Source: Cercis canadensis
Taxonomy: Eukaryota; Streptophyta; Magnoliopsida; Fabales; Fabaceae
NCBI GenBank assembly: GCA_003255065.1
Contig: QAOA01007117.1
Span: 174,854-238,853, forward strand
DNA length: 64,000 bases
Direction of reading: 5' to 3'
The notes below the pieces were generated by a model. The model did not search any database and had not been told where the DNA came from. It saw nothing but the letters and a program-made list of their open reading frames with translations. The stretch's first letter is position 1; every line of letters begins with the position of its first letter. Below, in pieces: positions 34,481-43,929 of the stretch. The translations under genes and the position numbers were made by a program.

Positions 34481-35852
34481 TCCATTAAGAGGAGGTCTTT
34501 CATACCTCTCCAACCAACAATAACTTGTGATTTGGTAGGCCAGACAGAGTGATATTATTCAGGAATTTGGGTATGTGGATGTCATCCATTCCGTTACTAA
34601 ATGATTTGCATGTACTATCTATACTTAGGAAAACTTTCTAATTATCAGGCACTAAGGAAATCATATAATCATTTATCTGTTTTACCAATTCTATGGTAGG
34701 TGTAAGAATAGCTCTTTCTTGGAAGTAATTCAGATCATGCATGCTTGCCATAAACTCGGGATAGGTGGAGTTAACAATATCAGCAATTGGTTCATGAGAG
34801 CCATGCACACAGATGTCCTCCGTTATATCAATATTTGTTTCACCATCATTTGGATTTCCTGCATGACCGTCACCAATATTCAGCAACCATGATGAGAACT
34901 CGCTCATTTCCAACGCATATGCATTTGAAGATCCTGCTGTCAGCCTCATGTTTTTGGTCAGGGTCAGTACCTATAAGGGTCATTGTAAAATGAACATTAG
35001 TATAGATACTGTGCATTCAGATNCAATATCAGCAATTGGTTCATGAGAGCCATGCACACAGATGTCCTCCGTTATATCAATATTTGTTTCACCATCATTT
35101 GGATTTCCTGCATGACCGTCACCAATATTCAGCAACCATGATGAGAACTCGCTCATTTCCAACGCATATGCATTTGAAGATCCTGCTGTCAGCCTCATGT
35201 TTTTGGTCAGGGTCAGTACCTATAAGGGTCATTGTAAAATGAACATTAGTATAGATAATGTGCATTCAGATAGGCTTGTTGTAATCTTAATGAATTAGAG
35301 TAATTACCAAACAATATTTCCAGAGATACGATGAGTTGATAGTGGCAGCAATAATTTCTTCTTGCATGTCTTTTAGTAGTACTGGTAGCATCTGCTTGCA
35401 GTCTCCACCAAGTACCATGACTTTCCCTACAAATGGCATATCTTTGCTGATTGAACTGGATGACTTGAGAACATCCTTAATAGTTATCTCTAGAGCTTCA
35501 AAACAATATTTATGCATCATCCCATATAATCAACTTTGCAACATCCAAAAGTTTTGCCATGTGACTGCTTGGTTTAATAACTCAAATAGTATCTTCATTA
35601 ACATTTAGTGGAATGCGGAACCTAGAATGTGTTGTTCTACCGCTTGGAAGGAGAAGATAAGTAATATAACTTGACGCCACAGTAAGTAATATCTCCCCCC
35701 CTAAAACGCAACACAACAGTTATTGTGCTATCCATAAATGTCTTCCTAGTTCCACCATAACCATAAATGAAGAAGAAGACGTCATTCTCATTCGAAACAA
35801 CTATCATGATACTTTGGTACACACAGTCCTATTCTATTTCCTTTCTTTATCA
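34481..35852 (-). pseudogene. Helitron helicase part (PIF1-like), inverted and dead
   Basis: Minus-strand continuation of the Helitron protein: the SF1 PIF1-like helicase that unwinds the displaced strand. In order from 35852: a linker HDKERK, stop, NRTVYQSI; Walker A FFIYGYGGTRKTF (about 35736-35775), normally GGTGKT, so Gly is Arg; Walker B LIIWDDAP (about 35515-35540), normally DEAP; GKVMVLGGDCKQMLPV (about 35395-35445); SSYLWKYC; MRLTAGSSNAYALEMSEFSSW (in parts, 34880-34950); IADIVNSTYPEF; ILTPTIELVKQIND; then YLSIDSTCKS-like and IPKFLNNITLSGLPNHKL (34510-34620). Stops and a frameshift separate the blocks. About 250 bp (34776-35022) is repeated after an n at 35023, probably an assembly join. 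Orientation is opposite to the Rep half. Confidence 0.85.
34776..35275. other. Uncollapsed overlap around the single n at 35023
   Basis: About 247 bases before the n are repeated almost exactly after it, in the middle of the helicase. Probably a contig join and not a true tandem duplication. Confidence 0.75.
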
Positions 35853-35965
35853 TGCTATTGATTGTAGATTTTGATCTAGGGATTTTTACTTTTTTATTGG
35901 TTGGTGAAGCATGTTTTTTTTTTCTTGAATTTGTGGTGTTGTAGCCTGTACTGCTGTTGCATGTT

Positions 35966-38900
35966 TGATAATCACACTTTTATACAGTAATTAACCTTCA
36001 TATTTAGTGTCTTAAATCTCTTTTAGTGCTTAATTGAGTGAGCTTGACGTTATTTCATAAGTTTGGGTTCATATTGGACTTAATTGTTTTATTCAGCATT
36101 ATTAGGGTTTTGATACTATTTCTGTATTTTGGGTATATCTTCAGTTCTGTATGTCTAAAAATTGTGAATCTTGACTTGTAGGAAAGCTAAGATGATTGTC
36201 TACAACTTTCATTCAGACCTTACAAGGCCAATTCTGACGTCCAGTGGGTCCAATTTGACCCAGAAGTCAGAGCAGATATGCTACCGTTGGAATCTGACCC
36301 GCATGCAGAGTTTGGACCATAACTTGGGCTGTAGGTGTTGTCATAACGTACCCGGAGGTCGCTATAATGAGGATGGCTAAAATAAAAAGAGATTTGGTTT
36401 TTGAAATGAAAACTCTGGAGTTGCCACCAATCGTATTAAAAATCTGGGGAACAATTGAAAAACCCCCTTTAATTTCTAAAAAAAAATATGTCTGCGAACC
36501 AGAGAGGGTTCGGGAGTATAATTGTGTATAGGGAAGGTGTTAGGCATCCAATAACACCCGTCTAAACGACGGTTACCTAAAATTAATTGTGCAACTTAAA
36601 TCATGGCCTAATTGTATTTATTTCATCCCTAAAAGAAAAAAAAAAGGTGATTATTTAAAACAGGACTTGATTCGTCACCCTCGAATGCCTACGTACCCTA
36701 ATTAGGGATCAAAGTCCGCGTAGTTCGCAATGATTCAAATGATTTATTATTTTTTTTTCAAAAAATGAAATTAAAAGAAATTTAAAATTTTTATGTTAAA
36801 ATTATGCTATGCATGAACCTACTCGCGCTTTAATCCTTCCACTTTGTTCCCACGTTTCTCGGTTTTCAAAGTGGCACTTATCCTTACCTCAGGTAGATAA
36901 GAGAGCCACCCCTATGGGGGTAAGTCGCTCTTATTCCTCCCTTGACAAGTAAGGGGCTTATGGATATTATTTTCATAGATTTAATTAAATAATGCAAAAT
37001 ACATAATATATGATTTTATTCCTAATTTTATTTCACTTAAACTATTTAAATAAAGAAAATAAAATAACAATAACAATAAAAATAAATAAATAAATAAAAC
37101 GAAAATAAAATAAATAATATATCTTAACATAACATAACATAACATAACCTGAAAGAAATGAAGGCCCAATAAAAAATAATAGTAATAACCCAATTAAGCA
37201 AATAAATAAAAAAAAAAATCAAATGCACACCAACTCATTGTCCAAAATAACTCAGTAAACAAAACTATACTACTACATAGGAAGTAAATGGCCTAAGAGA
37301 CAAAATCAATAAGAATTAATTAAAACAAACTTCAGGCCCATGAATAAGCAAATTAAGTAAATTGAAACAAAACAAATAAAAAGTAAATAGGGCCATCAAC
37401 CTATACGTATAAAGCATACACAATAAAAAAACACTAATCATCAACCTACAACCAAATAGAAATGGAATATTATAATAAACTAATGGACCAAATCAGCATA
37501 TAAAATGCTTAAGATATGTACATGAAATTGAGATCCAAATACTCTACAAACAAAAACAATAGAAGTAACAAAAGTAAAATAAATAAATACAAATGGTAGA
37601 CAAATAAGGCAGAGCTACGGGAATTGTATTAATGAAGAAAGAAAATAAAAGAAAGAACAAAAAGTAAGAAGCATGGGATTAGAAACAGAAGTAAAGCACA
37701 GAAACCAAAAACTTCTTCATCTTCACCGAATAAGGCAAAGGGAAACACCACCCTCATCTATGGTTCATAAGGACAGCCATGGTTAATTCATAACAACTCC
37801 CCAAAGCAAACCAAAATTCAGTTAGAGATTACCCTCAATATCTAGCTTCAGTTATCCCAAGGATTCTCTCATAAGAATATGACACAAAGTAAATAATCTA
37901 CAATTATCTCATACAAAACCATTTCTATGATGTTATTAAAAAAACAAACGAAACCAGAAAATTAATTCATAAAAACAAAAACATAGGAATATTCCAAAAC
38001 AAATCAACATAACTTGAATGCAATGGAATAACCAAGAACTAACCTTGTAATTTATGAATTCGGTTACAGTAAATACCGAAATATGATTTGAACCAGAATA
38101 ACAGGAAAAATGGAAGTCCTATCTTTTCCTCTTGTCTATAGCTCTCTCTCACGTCGATTCTCTTTCTCCTTGCTCTTGCTCACATTGGTTCTCTTTCTTT
38201 TTTTTTTTTTTTTTCTGGTTCGATTCTCTCTCTGCTGTGTTTCTTTTCTCTGTCTTGGGTCACTGTTTTTCTACTCTTTCTCTGTTGTTCCTTCTGCTTG
38301 CTTTCTCTGTGCTTTTTTTTTTTTTTAGTTCTGCCTTTCTCTCTTAAACTCCATTGCTGCAAAACTAAGATAAAGTGAAAACCAGAAATAGCTACTGTTG
38401 TACCTCACTTTAATTTTACGAAAGTGACTCTCTGTTTTTGCACTGCTGTTGCTGGTTTCTTTCTCTTTGCACTGTTGTCTTTGCTTTCTTTCTCCACTGC
38501 TGCTGTATCTGGTTTCAGGTGCTGCTGGTTCTGTTTTGGTACTTGCCTCTTGCTGCCTCTCTGCTTCAATTCTCTCCTGCTGTGTATTTCGTCTCTCCTT
38601 TTGTCTCTGTTTTTCTGGTGTCTCTTGGTTGCTGTTCTGCCCTCTATCTTTCTCTTTTCTGCTAAGTTTCTCGTCTCTCTTTGGGTCTCTGTTTTTCTGG
38701 TCTTACTACTCTCCGAAAATATGTTTCTATTCTCTTTTTTCGTTGGTCTCTCTGCTGCCCTCTTTCTGCTCTATCTTCCCCCTTTTTATGCTCTTTGTTT
38801 TTAGTTTTATCAACCTCCGTCTTTGCACTCTCTCACGTCTCTCTAACTGCTACTCCATCTCCCTCTCTTTTGTCTCCCTCTCACTCACGTCTCTTAACTT

Positions 38901-39624
38901 CCCATGCATTTGCACCCACACTCACACCCACGTCTCTTTTCTTTTATCACTAAACTATTATATTTTTTTTATATATTTTTTTTTCTATTATTTGGAAAGA
39001 AATAAGTGTCTACAGGTGTCTTATGGACTTGAAACTGGTTCCATTGGAAATTTGAGACGTAGGGATTCAATTGTTGTGAAGGCCAGTTCTCCAAATTATG
39101 TTCTTTTGATGGTCTTATTGCCTGTCGAAACTGGATGATTACTCCAGAGACCTAATTGGGCTTAACTCCGTCAATTCAGGGCCAATAAGGCCCAAACAAG
39201 AGCCCATTTGAAGCTGAGGTCCAGAGGTTTAAACCTAGGTTAAGGGTAATTTAGGTGTGCACTAAATTTCTGATGTTATAATTAGGTTAAAGGAGGCAGC
39301 GTTTTCATAATTAGAGATTTCAATTGTGATTAAACTCAATTAGTAGTGCTGCATTAGGACTTAATCACTCATGTTAATCTAGGATGAATCAAATCGGTTT
39401 TTAATGGATGTCTAGCTAGGTTACGCCTTTAATCAACTGCATTAATCCTTGTTTAATTATGCAATTTACTATTATAATCTTGTTTCAAGAATCCCCTATT
39501 CTTAAACTTGAAATTATTAATTACACATTGCATTTCTTGTGAGAAACTTCCCGGATCATGCCCTCTATTGCATTCTAATTAGGGATTTGGTTTAATTTAA
39601 TTAGATTAGCAATAATTCCGATCA
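35966..39624 (+). repeat. Athila-type solo LTR, TSD ATGTT (copy 1)
   Basis: Starts TGATAATCACAC, ends TAATTCCGATCA, and is flanked by ATGTT at 35961-35965 and 39625-39629. Without the nested insertion it is about 0.98 kb. Homologous to the LTR at 9848-11300. Interrupted at 36339-39014 by another solo LTR. No internal domain remains. Confidence 0.85.
36339..39014 (-). repeat. Ogre/Tat-type solo LTR nested in an Athila-type LTR, TSD GGTGT (copy 1)
   Basis: Plus-strand borders are TGTCATAACGTACCC and GTGTCTACA, flanked by GGTGT at 36334-36338 and 39015-39019. On the minus strand it begins TGTAGACACTTATTTC and ends GTACGTTATGACA, like the LTR end at 3297. It contains a CT/T-rich tract (38110-38960) that gives several overlapping open frames rich in Phe, Ser and Leu; these are not genes. 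Confidence 0.88.
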
Positions 39625-39629
39625 ATGTT

Positions 39630-40205
39630 CAGTGTGGGTGGGAGGTTTGGTTTGGTCACAAAATGGATTAAATCATTTTACCATTTTACCTTTCATTTGA
39701 AAGTGTTCCTAAGGATTTCAAATTGGACCAAAGTACAAAGGTATAAAGTAATGAACAACACCATAGCCTAAAAGGGTGTCTCCTTTCTGGCCCCTTGTGT
39801 TGAAAGTTACGAGCATGGGTTTCTTCTCCCGTCACATCATGGACAGCTATGATGTACCATTGGGTTTCTTTTTTTGGGTTTTGTTGTTGGTGGTGGAACT
39901 TGGGTTTTTTTATTTTTTTTTATTTTTTTGTGAAGATGAATTTATTTGGTTGGCTTTTGGGGATGCGTAGGAGGAAAAGACTTGGAGGATTAAAACTAGA
40001 ATTGTGAAAATAATTGAATGGTTGTCTTCTTGTTCAAATTTGGAAAAATGGTTTATGCAAATTTCTGGCAAAAATTGGATCCAAATTGAGTTTGGCTAGT
40101 TTGGTTTGATTCGGTTTTGCTCTAAAAAATTCTAGAAACCAAACCGAGTTTGACCGCTGTGGTTTTGGTCGGTTTGGGGTGTAAATTGGACCAATTACAC
40201 TTCTA
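39630..40205 (+). mobile_element. hAT-like element, other end (copy 1)
   Basis: Right end ACCAATTACACTTCTA at 40205, followed by CTCATTAG (40206-40213), the partner of the TSD at 33746-33753. AACCGAACC-like words lie at 40090-40170. The solo LTR at 35966 is inserted in this element; 35853-35960 is its other flank. No transposase is seen; the frame at 39776-39970 is low-complexity. Confidence 0.6.
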
Positions 40206-40404
40206 CTCATTAGAAATTTGAGTCTTCTAAAAGTAATAGTCAAATGACAATGGTTTTGAGAATAGACATAGAAAATAGGTAGTTTGAAAGAGGCATAAGA
40301 GTTTCCTATGTTTATCTAGGTAATCAATATAGGAAACACTTTCATGTCGATGATGAAATTTGGAGTTCTCTTTCTTATGTTTGATATAAAAAATGGTATA
40401 ATAT
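40206..40404 (+). mobile_element. Helitron 3' block, cut by the assembly gap (copy 1)
   Basis: Matches 13857-14052 and 55410-55608. It resumes the Helitron exactly after the hAT TSD and is truncated by the N-run. Confidence 0.75.
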
Positions 40405-41390
40405 NNNNNNNNNNNNNNNNNNNNNNNNNNNNNNNNNNNNNNNNNNNNNNNNNNNNNNNNNNNNNNNNNNNNNNNNNNNNNNNNNNNNNNNNNNNNNNNN
40501 NNNNNNNNNNNNNNNNNNNNNNNNNNNNNNNNNNNNNNNNNNNNNNNNNNNNNNNNNNNNNNNNNNNNNNNNNNNNNNNNNNNNNNNNNNNNNNNNNNNN
40601 NNNNNNNNNNNNNNNNNNNNNNNNNNNNNNNNNNNNNNNNNNNNNNNNNNNNNNNNNNNNNNNNNNNNNNNNNNNNNNNNNNNNNNNNNNNNNNNNNNNN
40701 NNNNNNNNNNNNNNNNNNNNNNNNNNNNNNNNNNNNNNNNNNNNNNNNNNNNNNNNNNNNNNNNNNNNNNNNNNNNNNNNNNNNNNNNNNNNNNNNNNNN
40801 NNNNNNNNNNNNNNNNNNNNNNNNNNNNNNNNNNNNNNNNNNNNNNNNNNNNNNNNNNNNNNNNNNNNNNNNNNNNNNNNNNNNNNNNNNNNNNNNNNNN
40901 NNNNNNNNNNNNNNNNNNNNNNNNNNNNNNNNNNNNNNNNNNNNNNNNNNNNNNNNNNNNNNNNNNNNNNNNNNNNNNNNNNNNNNNNNNNNNNNNNNNN
41001 NNNNNNNNNNNNNNNNNNNNNNNNNNNNNNNNNNNNNNNNNNNNNNNNNNNNNNNNNNNNNNNNNNNNNNNNNNNNNNNNNNNNNNNNNNNNNNNNNNNN
41101 NNNNNNNNNNNNNNNNNNNNNNNNNNNNNNNNNNNNNNNNNNNNNNNNNNNNNNNNNNNNNNNNNNNNNNNNNNNNNNNNNNNNNNNNNNNNNNNNNNNN
41201 NNNNNNNNNNNNNNNNNNNNNNNNNNNNNNNNNNNNNNNNNNNNNNNNNNNNNNNNNNNNNNNNNNNNNNNNNNNNNNNNNNNNNNNNNNNNNNNNNNNN
41301 NNNNNNNNNNNNNNNNNNNNNNNNNNNNNNNNNNNNNNNNNNNNNNNNNNNNNNNNNNNNNNNNNNNNNNNNNNNNNNNNNNNNNNNNNN
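40405..41390. other. Assembly gap (986 n)
   Basis: Unsequenced. The left contig ends in Helitron; the right contig begins inside the env-position ORF of the Athila. The 3' LTR of the Athila should lie here or be missing from the assembly. Open frames drawn across the n run are meaningless. Confidence 0.95.
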
Positions 41391-42013
41391 CCAATGTCGA
41401 TGGACATCCCCGTCACAATGCAGTAGAGGAGAATGGCCCGGGGCGTGGTGACATCGCTCAGGTGGCCCGTAGGAAGAAGGCGGGCACACAAGAAGTGGTA
41501 CCACACCTTGCTCACAGTCTCCAATGCCGACGCGCGAAATAAGATAGGGGTGTCGTCACGCAGCTTCCACTGTGTACTTGGCTGGCAGAGGGTGCGAATG
41601 ATGGCGTCCCAGTCAGGTCCATCGTGGAGGTAGTGAAGGTATTCGTCGTTCTCGACGTCTGGGAGGCCAAACAGGGCGTTGATGGAGCGACTGTCGAATG
41701 GAACCCATTTGCCCCGCACAAAGACCTTGAATTCCTTTCGGAATTTGGCATTGGCATAGAACTCCTTGATTACTGGCACCACAGATGTGACTGGGTGATC
41801 CACAAAGCGCAACCAGCCATTATTGTCGGCTAGTTCCCAAACTTTGGGATTGAGAGCTCTGGTGAAAACCAGGCCACGCTCGGGCACCAAGGCTTTGTTG
41901 ATCACGGAGTCTAGGAATCGGGCCTCAGCCTCCTTATGCACGAACTTCTTCCGGTCGTACGTACCGGACCCGGAAGGGGATGCAACTGCCTTTCTCTTTG
42001 CCAGAGGCGCCAT
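41391..42013 (-). CDS. Env-position ORF of the Athila, plant transposon protein domain (partial)
   Basis: Starts at the ATG at 42013 (MAPLAKRKAVASPSG) and is open for about 207 codons until it runs into the gap. After a basic Ser-rich start comes the domain often labelled putative plant transposon protein (Transposase_32), with words such as EARFLDSVINKALVPERGL, VIKEFYANA, VRGKWVPFDSRSINALFGL and LHYLHDGPDW. In Athila elements this ORF lies between pol and the 3' LTR; its role is not established, and it is not a proven envelope protein. The chosen ATG lies 5 bases inside a good splice acceptor (TTTTGCTTCCAG at 42030-42019), fitting expression from a spliced RNA. Upstream in-frame codons to 42187 are hydrophobic and would be intron. 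Confidence 0.7.
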
Positions 42014-43929
42014 GGATGCTGGAAGCAAAAGGTGCCTGGAGAGGGAAGAAAAATGCACATGAGCGATATACAACAGTGAATAGGAAAGCAAGCAGCCAAA
42101 TAAGTGTAAAGTGTATGTTAAGAGGGAAGGACTGGCAGTCGGTAGTGTACAGAGTAATAGCATAGCCAACAGCAAACCAAGAGGCAATCAGAGCAGTGAT
42201 TCATGAAAATAGGGCACTATGCACTACATGAGACAACCAAAAGAAAGACTGATAAAGACGCACAATCAAGAAAAATTCAAAACAGGTTGAGACAAGAAAC
42301 ACACGGGACTAGCCCATGAAACGGACTAGTGGACTATCATGTAGGTGTAGGGTGGGGTGGCATAGAGCGGCGAATATGCTCAACCCATGTGTAGTGCAGC
42401 ATGGATGTAGAAAAATGAAAGCAAGGCGTCTAAGACAGGAGTGACAACAAGACGCCGCAAGAATATATACGGAGGTGTGAGAAAGCATATGCAAAGCAAT
42501 GGAGGCATTTAAACACGTCGCAAGCAATTGGCAGGCATGTGGGAATCCAAAGAGTGAAAAACATCTTACTGGGAATGGTTAAACCCTCCAAAATGTGTAA
42601 GAGAGCAGGCAGGCAGATGTGTCAACATGAAAGTGTAAATTATTAGCCTAACTAGCTCTGACAAATAGAACCATATAGCATACATGACAGCAGGGAAAAA
42701 AAAAAACACAGTCCAGCCCAAGATCAAAGACTAAGCCAAGTAACAAGAACAAGGGACCGCGAGCAAGGAAAAACAAATGAGGCTAAACCTGCAAAATAAT
42801 CCTAAATGTTCACAGAAATTAACATGTGGGGCTAGAACAGACTAGCAGAGCATGAGGATGAATATGCAACACATGCTGATCAAAAGAAGAAAGAGATGCT
42901 CTCTTAGGCATTTTGGGGAACACCTGGTGCGCATGGACAAACTAAGATAGAAAAAATACCCCACAAGGTAATGGTAAATCCTCCAAAATGGCCAATGTAG
43001 TCCAGAGATAACAATTAAAGAAAGGTGAGGGATTATACCTGAGATTGGAGAGAATTGCAAGGTTTTACCTTTGTGCCCAAGTTAATGCGGTGGATAGGTG
43101 GGAGGAAGAAATGTAATGTGCTACAGTGCAGACAGAGGTGGGTGAGTGAGAGAGGGGTGCGAAAATGGTGGGAGAGGTTGGTGGATGTATGAATTTGGTG
43201 CGAGGAAAGGAGACTAGGTGAAAGGTGGAGCGAGTGAGGAGCAAGTGGTAAAGGGCGACGGAGAGGGAGAGGAAGAGGAAGAAGAAAGAAAAGAGAGGGA
43301 GTGTGCGTGGGAGAAGAAAGAGGGGGGAAAGGGTGGTTAAACAAAAATTTAACCCAAAACGCACCGTTTAACTCATGGTAATAATTTTTTTTTTTTTTTG
43401 AATTAAACTTACCTGGGCGCTGCGGCGCCTTTGACACTGGTGGCTTATGCGCGACAAAGCGCTGCGGCGTCCGTCACTAGGCGCTGCGGCGTTCTGGGCT
43501 CTGATCCTTGCAGTCGAGTGTTGGGCGCTGCGGCGCCCAAGCTTCTGGTGTCCATGGATTGACAGCCGAGAGCAGGGCGCTGTGGCGCCCTGATTGGGCG
43601 CTGCGGCGCCCAAGCTTCTGGTGTCCATGGACTGACAGCCGAGAGCAGGGCACTGCGGCGCCCAAGCTTCTGCCCAGTTGGGTGAATCCAACCATGTTGG
43701 CCTTAATTTTCCAGCTTTTGGACCCCCACACGTGTTCCCTCACCTGGTTGAATAATAGATTAGAAGGAAAAGAAGAAAAATAAATGTTAAGAATACAAAA
43801 AAAAAAAAATTTACGAAATAACTAAAAGACTCTAATGAAGTAAATATAAAAGATAGGTGTTAGAATGATGGGTTGCCTCCCAACAAGCGCTTGGTTTATA
43901 GTCCTCAGCCGGACTTTCCCTGAAAAGCA
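42014..43929 (-). other. Athila region between pol and the env-position ORF
   Basis: Non-coding or intronic. Minus-strand splice-like signals: donor CAG|GTAAGTTT at 43413/43412 and acceptor TTTTGCTTCCAG ending at 42019. A further CAG|GTATAA lies at about 43040. It contains a GC-rich repeat cluster (43416-43670) and a CT-rich minus-strand tract (43100-43320). Short frames here are not recognisable proteins. Confidence 0.5.
43416..43670 (-). repeat. GC-rich GGCGCTGCGGCGCC repeats, internal cluster
   Basis: Seven cores close to GGCGCTG(C/T)GGCGCC in about 250 bp, some degraded. Two longer units of about 72 bp share CCAAGCTTCTGGTGTCCATGG and GACAGCCGAGAGCAGG. The core is nearly self-complementary. 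The same core forms the cluster in the 5' LTR. Confidence 0.85.

Larger units (their letters stand above)
35853..40404. repeat. Copy 1 of a 4.6-kb duplicated block (haplotype A)
   Basis: Matches 50960-55605 over its whole length with scattered substitutions and a few short indels. It runs right up to the N-gap, while copy 2 continues smoothly past that point. It contains a hAT remnant, two nested solo LTRs and the Helitron 3' start. Best read as an allelic copy lacking the Athila insertion. Confidence 0.75.

Noticed and set aside
38110-39138. Several overlapping open frames rich in Leu, Phe, Ser (also 53228-54200)
   Set aside because: They lie in the CT/T-rich tract of the nested solo LTR, occur in all frames and have no domain.
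40227-42187. Very long open frames spanning the n run
   Set aside because: They are produced by translating n. Only 41391-42013 (minus) has real sequence with a domain.
43033-43783. Overlapping frames on both strands in the Athila 3' region
   Set aside because: CT-rich and GC-repeat composition keep frames open; no domain; probably intron.
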